Shown here piece after piece: positions 1 to 5,905 of a DNA stretch of 23,597 nucleotides. Source of the DNA: an uncultured Prevotellaceae bacterium (GTDB lineage: Bacteria > Bacteroidota > Bacteroidia > Bacteroidales > Muribaculaceae). Made by a program: the position numbers and the translations under genes. The notes beneath the pieces are model-generated. The model was given only the letters and a program-made list of their open reading frames with translations, was not told the DNA's origin and searched no databases. The stretch covers positions 1 to 23,597 of the forward strand of contig CALGGO010000010.1 of the NCBI GenBank assembly GCA_937916085.1. The letters run 5' to 3'. Numbering within the stretch: position 1 is the first letter of the stretch; each line of letters starts with the position of its first letter.

Positions 1-2
1 AC

Positions 3-314
3 GTGCTGCCGCAGGTGCTCACCGACACAAGCCAAGTGCAGATTACATGGGGAGTGATTTACAGCGGACGGCAGTTGTCGCTGCGCATCAACAACAGTGC
101 CTACGGTCAAGGCAACCAACGAGCCTCCTATATTGAGGTTGACCAAAAGAAGAAGTACACCTTCTCCTTCCTCGCCGAGGAAATCCCCAACGTCCGCTCG
201 CTGTTCCACATCGACGGCAAGCGTTATCTCTGCTGTAAGGTAACTGCCACGTTCACCGAGGACGGCATGAGCCAACTCCTGAAAGGCGACTTCTACAAGG
301 TGCTTACCGATTGA
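3..314 (+). CDS. C-terminal fragment of a phage-like protein
   Basis: The frame is open to the left edge, so this is the C-terminal ~103 residues of a longer protein; the first codon shown (GTG) is probably internal. The fragment is soluble, with no membrane segment. It contains a block resembling 'IDGKRYLCCKVTATF' followed by 'GMSQLLKGDFYKV'. From memory, such ends occur on structural or tail-associated proteins of Bacteroidetes prophages; this was not checked. It points towards the integrase and ends just before a strong terminator (344-374), so it is the last gene of a rightward unit. A late gene convergent with int is a little unusual for a prophage. It could instead be a cargo protein of another integrative element. 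Confidence 0.45.
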   Translation: MLPQVLTDTSQVQITWGVIYSGRQLSLRINNSAYGQGNQRASYIEVDQKKKYTFSFLAEEIPNVRSLFHIDGKRYLCCKVTATFTEDGMSQLLKGDFYKVLTD

Positions 315-343
315 AAAGAGCGTCATTTGCGCAAGCCAAGCAA

Positions 344-374
344 GGCAGGTGTTTTCACTAAACATCTGCCTTTT
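344..374 (+). terminator. Rho-independent terminator after the phage-like gene
   Basis: The arms GGCAGGTGTT (344-353) and AACATCTGCC (361-370) pair over 10 bp with one G-T pair and a short loop. TTTT follows. It lies 30 nt after the stop codon of the preceding frame. Confidence 0.8.
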
Positions 375-389
375 AACTTGTTATACTCT

Positions 390-461
390 GACTTGCGCAA
401 GCCTATGCGCAAGTCTATGCGCAAGTTTATCGCCAATTTTGACGAAAAGGGGTCGCAAGTT
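390..461. repeat. 12-bp iteron-like array, left copy
   Basis: Consecutive 12-mers begin at 390, 402, 414, 426 and 438. The first three end in GCGCAAG (TATGCGCAAG in the second and third) and the last two are decayed. A further CGCAAG lies at 454-459, two bases out of phase. A single TTGCGCAAG also sits at 327-335. The same NNNNNNCGCAAG register appears at 579-650. The function is unknown. Arm-type binding sites for the adjacent integrase, or iterons for a replication or excision protein, would fit. Confidence 0.6.
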
Positions 462-578
462 TATTTTTAGCATCACTTTTCCAAAACTTACAAGATAATT
501 GGGTTGAAGATAATAAGCAATCAAGCACTTCAAGTAGCATTTTGCCGAAGTGCCTGACCATTAAGTGCTTTCAACAAC

Positions 579-674
579 CCCTTTCGCAAGTGGATACGCT
601 AATAGATACGCAGTTGAATACGTAACAAAGTACGTGAACGGGAACGCAAGTGGGGTTAGCAAATGGACACGCTA
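579..674. repeat. 12-bp iteron-like array abutting the int stop codon
   Basis: Six 12-mers in register begin at 579, 591, 603, 615, 627 and 639. All have CGC or CGT at positions 7-9, and several have ATACG or TACG. Two further degenerate units run up to the stop codon of the integrase gene (672-674). Together with the array at 390-461 this occupies most of the 357-bp gap between the phage-like gene and int. I see no credible gene in that gap. Confidence 0.5.
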
Positions 675-1907
675 TTTTTTGCCGTATAAAACCCAGTCAA
701 GAACACGGCGATTTGCCTCATCAACTTTGCTCTGGTCAAAGTCAATGTAAATATCGGTCACTGTGTTTCCACCATGCCCCAACGCATGGGCTATCGTGTC
801 TCTCGGAATGTCGAGAGATGCTGCTATTGTCGCCCATGTATGACGCGCCCAATACGTTGATATATCGGGAAATAACGGCTCGTAGATTTTCTTGCCGCCG
901 AGACCGACACGCTTCACCGGTCCAATACGTTTGAGAGTGCGGTTCATCTTCAGCGTGAAGTCCTTATGACTTTTCCATCGGTCAAGGATAAAGAGTAACC
1001 AGTCCTTGCCACGATATTTCTCTATAATCTCCATTGCTTCCGGCTCCACCTTTACACTATAAAGGCGATTGGTCTTGGCTCGGTAGAACTCAATGCGCCC
1101 GTCATGCACTTCCTTCAAGCGAGCAAGGTCTATTGAGTTGATGCCTATGAGCATAAACATCAACTTGAACATGTCAAGATACTTCTGCGCATGAGGCTCG
1201 CAAGGAAAGTTGATGAACTTACGGAAGTCATCAACTTTGAGGTTACGTTTGCGAGTGGCGACAGGGCGTATCTTCAAACGACGGAACGGATAGAACGTAG
1301 TAATCTCATCGTCAATGGCTTCGTTGAAAACGGCGCGAATGTTTCGCAGGTGAATATTTCGGGCATTCTTTGACGGAGAGGTTACAGCCATGAATACCTC
1401 AAACTTGTTTATCCACTCCTTCGTAATATCCTCGAAAGCAAGATCGTGGAGCGCATCTCCTGCAAACGCAAGCATACGTTTGTAGGTGTGCATGTAGATG
1501 CTTCGAGTGCTCTCTTTCTTACTCTCCGCAAACTTCAAGAAGCGAGCGGCAAAAAGGTTTGCTTTTCGCTTCGCCTCTTTCTCGGTTTCAGCCTTTTCTG
1601 GGTTGAGTTGTGCGTCAATGTAACGCTTCACATCGGAAGCCGACATTGTGGCAAGTTGTCCTGTATCAGCCAGCGTGATAATGGCTCGGTCAACTTGTTG
1701 CTTAACACCTAAAATATAGATGTTAAGGCGCTTTTCCTCGGGGTGGCTAACCACCTTTGCTTTTTCATTGTCCCATTGATTGGGAAACAACTTTGCAGCA
1801 AGAGTGATGAATGCTGCTTGATGCTGATGGGCGATTGCCACTTTCAGCAGCGATGGGGAACCCGGCTTCGTTCTCCTCGTGTCAAGATAAAATCTGGTTT
1901 GTGCCAT
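672..1907 (-). CDS. Tyrosine recombinase/integrase (Bacteroidetes element type)
   Basis: This 411-residue site-specific recombinase would integrate and excise the element at its left. It has an N-terminal arm-binding region (~1-90), a SAM-like core-binding domain (~115-215) and a C-terminal catalytic domain (~220-411). Visible active-site elements are Lys278 in 'RAKTNRL', Arg355 in 'YWARHTWAT', His378 in 'ALGHGG' and the nucleophile Tyr387 in 'DIYIDF'. The usual first Arg is replaced by Asn near 257 ('LIGINSIDL'), and HxxR is YxxR. I associate both changes with this Bacteroidetes subgroup. The start is an ATG after an AT-rich tract. The gene reads away from tRNA-Pro, whose 3' end lies ~220 bp upstream, the usual setting for a tRNA-targeting integrase. 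Confidence 0.9.
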   Translation of the reverse strand: MAQTRFYLDTRRTKPGSPSLLKVAIAHQHQAAFITLAAKLFPNQWDNEKAKVVSHPEEKRLNIYILGVKQQVDRAIITLADTGQLATMSASDVKRYIDAQLNPEKAETEKEAKRKANLFAARFLKFAESKKESTRSIYMHTYKRMLAFAGDALHDLAFEDITKEWINKFEVFMAVTSPSKNARNIHLRNIRAVFNEAIDDEITTFYPFRRLKIRPVATRKRNLKVDDFRKFINFPCEPHAQKYLDMFKLMFMLIGINSIDLARLKEVHDGRIEFYRAKTNRLYSVKVEPEAMEIIEKYRGKDWLLFILDRWKSHKDFTLKMNRTLKRIGPVKRVGLGGKKIYEPLFPDISTYWARHTWATIAASLDIPRDTIAHALGHGGNTVTDIYIDFDQSKVDEANRRVLDWVLYGKK

Positions 1908-1955
1908 AAAAAACTTGTCGGCACTTGCCTTTGACCGCCTAACTGATTTGGCGTG

Positions 1956-2003
1956 CGCATTTCAAAATGTGCACGCGAATGTGCACGCGAACTTGTGCAG
2001 GTT
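1956..2003. repeat. 12-bp repeat upstream of int
   Basis: Two perfect 12-mers, TGTGCACGCGAA at 1968-1979 and 1980-1991, are flanked by a decayed unit on each side. TTGTGCAAG lies nearby at 2023-2031. The NNNNNNCGCNAA register matches the arrays at 390-461 and 579-650, so related repeats bracket the integrase gene. They also lie in its promoter region and could serve autoregulation. Confidence 0.5.
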
Positions 2004-2074
2004 TATCAGTTTTTGACGGTTTTTGTGCAAGTCAAGCCTTTTTTTTTTATGTTATTACAACCCATATTTACAAA

Positions 2075-2122
2075 TAAAAAACGCTGGTTTTAAGGTCTAA
2101 TCACCTTATTACCAACGTTTTC
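2075..2122 (-). terminator. Terminator of tRNA-Pro
   Basis: Read on the minus strand, AAAACGTTGGT and AAGGT pair with ACCTT and ACCAGCGTTTT across a GATTAG loop, and the right arm runs into TTTTTT. It starts within ten bases of the tRNA CCA end. It separates tRNA transcription from int, which points the same way. Confidence 0.75.
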
Positions 2123-2128
2123 TGATCT

Positions 2129-2206
2129 TGGTCGGGGTACCTGGATTCGAACCAGGGACCTCCTGCTCCCAAAGCAGGCGCGCTAACCGGACTGCGCTAC
2201 ACCCCG
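2129..2206 (-). tRNA. tRNA-Pro (anticodon UGG)
   Basis: The 78-nt cloverleaf can be read by eye. The 7-bp acceptor stem is CGGGGTG/TACCCCG. The anticodon stem CCTGC/GCAGG carries the loop TTTGGGA with anticodon TGG. The T arm is CCTGG-TTCGAAT-CCAGG. The discriminator is A and the CCA is encoded. It diverges from aspS. Its 3' end faces the integrase, so its T-arm/acceptor portion is the natural candidate for the attachment-site core of the element at left. Confidence 0.97.
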
Positions 2207-2230
2207 GGGCTTTATTTTACAAAAGCGATG

Positions 2231-2260
2231 CAAAGGTACAACTTTTTTTGATACTGACAA
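2231..2260 (-). promoter_or_regulatory. Promoter of tRNA-Pro
   Basis: On the minus strand TTG (2260-2258), a 19-bp spacer and TACCTTTG (2238-2231) match the Bacteroidetes consensus TTG-N19-TAnnTTTG. The start would lie ~20 nt before the mature tRNA 5' end. Confidence 0.8.
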
Positions 2261-2353
2261 GTCTTTTGTTGGAAAAAAACAAAAAAATCAGTGTTTTTTT
2301 GCTTGCTGAGTATTTTTTGATGCGAAAAGTGTAATAAAATAAACAATAATTAC

Positions 2354-2361
2354 TAATTTTG
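2354..2361 (+). promoter_or_regulatory. -7 box of the aspS promoter
   Basis: TAATTTTG matches TAnnTTTG. No convincing TTG lies at the right distance upstream. It would give a 5' UTR of about 70 nt for aspS. Confidence 0.5.
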
Positions 2362-2439
2362 TTGGTTGTTTCGACAAGAGTTGGAGACATTGCATAGAAA
2401 AACATTAATCAACAATACAATAGACACATTATTAATATT

Positions 2440-4215
2440 ATGTACAGAAGTAAATCATGTGGAGAGTTGCGTCTTGCCAATGCCGGTGAGGGCGTGACAC
2501 TGGCAGGATGGGTGCAGCGCACTCGCAAGATGGGCGGCATGACGTTTGTGGATCTTCGTGACCGTTATGGCATTACACAGTTGGTGTTTAATGAGTCGAA
2601 CGATGCCGAGCTGTGTGCTCGCGCCAACAAGCTTGGCCGTGAGTTCTGCATTCAGGCCTCGGGCACAGTGAGTGAGCGTCAAAGCAAGAACCCCAATATG
2701 CCTACTGGCGACATTGAAATCATTGTTAAAGAGCTGAATATCCTCAGTCCGAGTGCTACTCCTCCTTTCACCATAGAGGACAATACCGATGGTGGCGATG
2801 ACCTGCGCATGAAGTACCGCTATCTCGACCTGCGTCGTCCCAGCGTGCGCCAGAACCTGGAGCTGCGTCACCGCATGACAATCTTGATTCGCAACTTCCT
2901 CGACAGCCGCGACTTCATCGAGGTGGAGACCCCGATTTTGGTGGGCAGCACCCCCGAGGGCGCTCGCGACTTTGTGGTTCCCAGCCGCATGAATCCTGGC
3001 CAGTTCTACGCTTTGCCTCAGAGTCCTCAGACTTTGAAGCAGTTGCTCATGGTAAGTGGTTTTGACCGCTATTTCCAGATTGCCAAGTGTTTCCGTGACG
3101 AGGACCTGCGTGCCGACCGTCAGCCCGAGTTCACCCAGATTGACTGCGAGATGAGTTTCGTTGAGCAAGAGGATGTTATCGAGGTGTTTGAAGGTCTCGC
3201 CCGCCACCTGTTTAAGGAGGTGCGCGGTGTGGAACTTCCCGAGAAGCTGCAGCAGATGACTTGGCACGACGCGATGCGCCTCTACGGCAGCGACAAGCCC
3301 GACCTGCGCTTTGGCATGACATTCGTGGAGCTGATGGATGAGCTTAAGGGCACGAGCGACTTTGCCGTGTTTAACGACGCTGCCTACATTGGCGGCATCT
3401 GCGCTCCTGGCTGCGCCGACTATAGCCGCAAGCAGCTTGACCAGCTCACCAACTTCGTCAAGAGCCAGCAGGTGGGCGCTAAGGGGCTCGTATATATTAA
3501 GGTGAACGCCGACGGCACCATCAAGAGCAGCATCGACAAGTTCTTCACTGCCGAGCAGTTGCACAAGGTTGCCGACAAGATGGACGCCAAGCCTGGCGAC
3601 CTTATCCTCATCCTCAGTGGCGACAATGCCAACAAGACCCGCGTGCAGTTGTGCTCGCTGCGCCTTGAGATGGGCGAGCAATTGGGATTGCGCGACAAGA
3701 ACAAGTTTGAGTGCTTGTGGATTGTCGATTTCCCGCTATTTGAGTGGAGCGACGAGGAGCAGCGCCTCATGGCGACTCACCACCCGTTCACTATGCCCAA
3801 CCCCGACGACATCCCATTGCTCGAGGAGCATCCCGAGCGCGTGCGTGCCAAGGCCTACGACTTCGTGTGCAACGGCATCGAGGTGGGCGGTGGCAGCCTT
3901 CGTATCCACGACAGCGAGCTGCAAGAGAAGATGTTTGGCATCTTGGGCTTCACACAGGAGCGTGCCGAGGCACAGTTTGGCTTCTTGATGAACGCCTTCA
4001 AGTATGGTGCGCCTCCTCATGGTGGTCTTGCTTTCGGTCTCGACCGCTTTGTGTCGATTATGGCAGGTCTCGACAGCATCCGCGACTGCATCGCCTTCCC
4101 CAAGAACAATAGCGGCCGCGACGTGATGCTCGACGCTCCCAGCTCTCTTGAGCCAGGTCAGCTCGAGGAGTTGTTCCTCAAGATTGACGAAGAGCGAGTT
4201 AACGCAACAAAATAA
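2440..4215 (+). CDS. aspS: Aspartyl-tRNA synthetase
   Basis: AspRS (591 residues) attaches aspartate to tRNA-Asp with ATP in the cytoplasm. Domain order is the full bacterial type: N-terminal OB-fold anticodon-binding domain (~1-105), class II catalytic core, and an inserted GAD domain (~290-400). Motif 2 is visible at 211-231 ('FRDEDLRADRQPEFTQ'). Motif 3 is the 'GGLAFGLDRF' block near the C-terminus. Residues 31 and 83 are Met and Lys. From memory, Leu31/Lys83 favour tRNA-Asp-specific enzymes whereas His31/Gly83 mark relaxed ones, so this is probably a discriminating AspRS; that is an inference. A methyltransferase gene starts 4 nt after the stop, suggesting one transcript. Confidence 0.98.
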   Translation: MYRSKSCGELRLANAGEGVTLAGWVQRTRKMGGMTFVDLRDRYGITQLVFNESNDAELCARANKLGREFCIQASGTVSERQSKNPNMPTGDIEIIVKELNILSPSATPPFTIEDNTDGGDDLRMKYRYLDLRRPSVRQNLELRHRMTILIRNFLDSRDFIEVETPILVGSTPEGARDFVVPSRMNPGQFYALPQSPQTLKQLLMVSGFDRYFQIAKCFRDEDLRADRQPEFTQIDCEMSFVEQEDVIEVFEGLARHLFKEVRGVELPEKLQQMTWHDAMRLYGSDKPDLRFGMTFVELMDELKGTSDFAVFNDAAYIGGICAPGCADYSRKQLDQLTNFVKSQQVGAKGLVYIKVNADGTIKSSIDKFFTAEQLHKVADKMDAKPGDLILILSGDNANKTRVQLCSLRLEMGEQLGLRDKNKFECLWIVDFPLFEWSDEEQRLMATHHPFTMPNPDDIPLLEEHPERVRAKAYDFVCNGIEVGGGSLRIHDSELQEKMFGILGFTQERAEAQFGFLMNAFKYGAPPHGGLAFGLDRFVSIMAGLDSIRDCIAFPKNNSGRDVMLDAPSSLEPGQLEELFLKIDEERVNATK

Positions 4216-4219
4216 CGAC

Positions 4220-5434
4220 ATGCTGATAGCCGGACATCAAGTTGATGAGGCGATGTTTGCCTACATCGCCACACATGCTGATGCCGACACCTTTAAACTC
4301 TTGTTGAAGGCGGAGCCTGGTCTCTCCTTCGACAAGAGTTTTGCTGTACTCCAAATCGAGTGCCGCCAGCGGGCAAAAAACAAGATTCCCGAGCTGTTGC
4401 GGCATGAGAAGTTCCTCTTTCCCAAGGCTATCAGCGCAGAGCAATGCACCCACGAGACAGTTGCGCGGTTTCATGCGTCGCTATTTGACTTAAACGACCG
4501 CATGCTCGACATGACAATGGGTCTCGGGGTCGATGATTACTACATTTCGCAACGCGTGAAGAATGTCACTGCTGTTGAACTTGACAAGGAGATTGCCGAA
4601 GTGGGGGAGTACAATTTTGCTTTTCTCGCTCCCAATGTGGAAGTGGTGCATGCCGACTCTGTTGAATACCTCAAGGAGCTAGGTGACAAGCGTTTCGATG
4701 CCATCTTCATCGACCCTGCGCGTAGGGGCGAGGGAGGGAAACGGCTCTACGGCCTTGCCGACTGCCAGCCCGATGTGCTGTCGCTGCTGCCGTTGATAAG
4801 ACAGCATTGCTCGCGCCTGTTTATCAAGGCGTCGCCAATGCTTGATGTCACGCAGTCGATGCGTGAGCTGGGCGACCATCTTGCCGATGTGTGGGCGGTG
4901 AGTGTTAAGAATGAGTGCAAAGAATTGCTTTTCAAGCTTGATTTTGAGGACGTTCCATCTACTGTCACCCTTCATGCGATGAACTACACCGGCAACGAGT
5001 GGCTGCGTTTTGAAAGCGACTCGTGTTGCCAGAACCCGAAAGGCGAGCCTTGTCCCTGCCTAGAGAATGCCATCTATCTCTATGAGCCAAACGCCAGTAT
5101 TATGAAGCTGGGGTGTTATGGGGCTGTGGAACAGGTTTTTGGGGCGCAGCAACTAGCGCCAAACTCCCACTTGATGGTCAGCGACAGGCTTATCGATGAT
5201 TTCCCTGGTCGCCAATTTAAGATTATAGAGGTCATCCCGTTTAAAGACAAGGAAATCAGGTCGTTGTCGAAGCGTTACCCGCAACTCAATGTCGCCACAC
5301 GCAACTTCCGCATCAGTGCCGAGGCGCTCAAAAAACGCCTGCGAGTGAAAGATGGCGGCGACACCTATCTCTTTGCCACAACACTCTCTGGCAACGAGCA
5401 AGTGCTAATCCTCAGCAAGAAAAAGTGTTTTTAG
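4220..5434 (+). CDS. SAM-dependent methyltransferase with THUMP-like domain
   Basis: I start this gene at ATG 4220, 4 nt after aspS, giving 404 residues; the frame is open further upstream, but only inside aspS. The Rossmann-fold core shows motif I as 'LDMTMGLGVD' (~96-105), an acidic residue after 'VTAVELD' (~121-122) and the catalytic-region motif DPARR (165-169). The C-terminal ~80 residues resemble the THUMP-like domain of Bacteroidetes class I methyltransferases. An RNA, probably tRNA or rRNA, is the likely substrate, but the base and position cannot be told from sequence. Linkage to aspS supports a role in translation. It ends directly against a 52-bp repeat. Confidence 0.85.
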   Translation: MLIAGHQVDEAMFAYIATHADADTFKLLLKAEPGLSFDKSFAVLQIECRQRAKNKIPELLRHEKFLFPKAISAEQCTHETVARFHASLFDLNDRMLDMTMGLGVDDYYISQRVKNVTAVELDKEIAEVGEYNFAFLAPNVEVVHADSVEYLKELGDKRFDAIFIDPARRGEGGKRLYGLADCQPDVLSLLPLIRQHCSRLFIKASPMLDVTQSMRELGDHLADVWAVSVKNECKELLFKLDFEDVPSTVTLHAMNYTGNEWLRFESDSCCQNPKGEPCPCLENAIYLYEPNASIMKLGCYGAVEQVFGAQQLAPNSHLMVSDRLIDDFPGRQFKIIEVIPFKDKEIRSLSKRYPQLNVATRNFRISAEALKKRLRVKDGGDTYLFATTLSGNEQVLILSKKKCF

Positions 5435-5486
5435 TCATACAATTGCAAACAATTAAAAAACAATTGTCAAACGACCAGAAACGACT
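5435..5486. repeat. 52-bp intergenic repeat, copy 1
   Basis: This 52-bp stretch starts directly after the methyltransferase stop codon and recurs essentially unchanged at 5636-5687, a 201-bp period. It begins TCATACAATTGCAAACAATT, is rich in CAATTG palindromes and ends CCAGAAACGACT. It looks like a dispersed Bacteroidales intergenic repeat rather than an insertion sequence. I see no gene in 5435-5742. Confidence 0.85.
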
Positions 5487-5498
5487 GATAATCATTAA

Positions 5499-5591
5499 GG
5501 CTGCGCCTACATTGACAAACCACTAATTTGCACGAATTATCACAAATGGCTGCGCCTCGATTGATAAACCACAAATTTGCACGGATTATCA
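5499..5591. repeat. Tandem pair of 44-bp units
   Basis: Two units, 5499-5542 and 5548-5591, each begin GGCTGCGCCT and end with TTGCACG-ATTATCA, differing at a handful of positions. They lie between the two 52-bp repeats, so 5435-5687 is a composite repeat cassette. A third GGATTATCA-(C)TAAGGCT fragment follows at about 5696-5712. Confidence 0.75.
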
Positions 5592-5635
5592 AATAATTAC
5601 AAACAATTTTCGATTTGCTTTTCCCAGTTTTTTTA

Positions 5636-5687
5636 TCATACAATTGCAAACAATTAAAAAACAATTGTCAAACGACCAGAAACGACT
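5636..5687. repeat. 52-bp intergenic repeat, copy 2
   Basis: Second copy of the repeat at 5435-5486, in the same orientation. A shortened variant, ATTACAAACAATT, also occurs just upstream near 5605-5618. Confidence 0.85.
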
Positions 5688-5742
5688 AGAAACAACGGAT
5701 TATCACTAAGGCTATACCAAACAACACCCATGCTAATGATGC

Positions 5743-5768
5743 AAAAAAGCCCTGAAATTCAAGGCTTT
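5743..5768 (-). terminator. Terminator of the restriction-modification gene
   Basis: On the minus strand AAAGCCTTGAA pairs with TTCAGGGCTTT and a T run follows. It lies beyond the untranslated C-terminal remnant (5801-5890), so the mRNA should still contain that stretch. Confidence 0.8.
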
Positions 5769-5800
5769 ATATTGATAAAGATATTGTCAATATCATCTCA

Positions 5801-5890
5801 TCAGTCCATAGGTTTTATAACGCTCTCAATATACGCTATCTCATTTTCACTCAACCCATATTTCTCGTATAACTTCTCATCGGTCCATTT
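5801..5890 (-). pseudogene. Decayed C-terminal extension of the RM enzyme
   Basis: Downstream of the RM stop codon (TAA, 5908-5906) the same frame continues with 4 codons, a TAG (5893-5891) and then 29 open codons to TGA at 5803-5801. These read 'KWTDEKLYEKYGLSENEIAY' followed by 'IESVIKPMD'. This has the look of the C-terminal tail found on N6-adenine methylases and type II/IIG enzymes (family recollection, not searched). No frameshift separates it from the gene. The simplest reading is that two nonsense changes cut a C-terminal extension of ~35 residues off the enzyme. It could also be the scar of recombination with a second methylase. Confidence 0.6.
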
Positions 5891-5905
5891 CTAATTGAGA
5901 GTGTT

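Noticed and set aside
315..470. Same frame as the phage-like gene stays open for 52 codons after its TGA, including R-K repeats
   Set aside because: It spans a clear terminator hairpin and the 12-bp array; the periodic residues are a by-product of the DNA repeat.
565..750. 61-codon frame on the plus strand
   Set aside because: It overlaps the 12-bp array and the 3' end of int in antisense, with no family resemblance.
2455..3681. 408-codon open frame antisense to aspS
   Set aside because: It is a shadow of the G+C-rich third positions of aspS; composition is biased to Leu/His/Ala with no motif. The same applies to the long antisense frames over the helicase, tnaA, typA, glgA and glgP.
5435..5712. 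CRISPR-like array
   Set aside because: There are only two 52-bp copies at 201 bp and two 44-bp units with no spacers of even size, and no cas genes.
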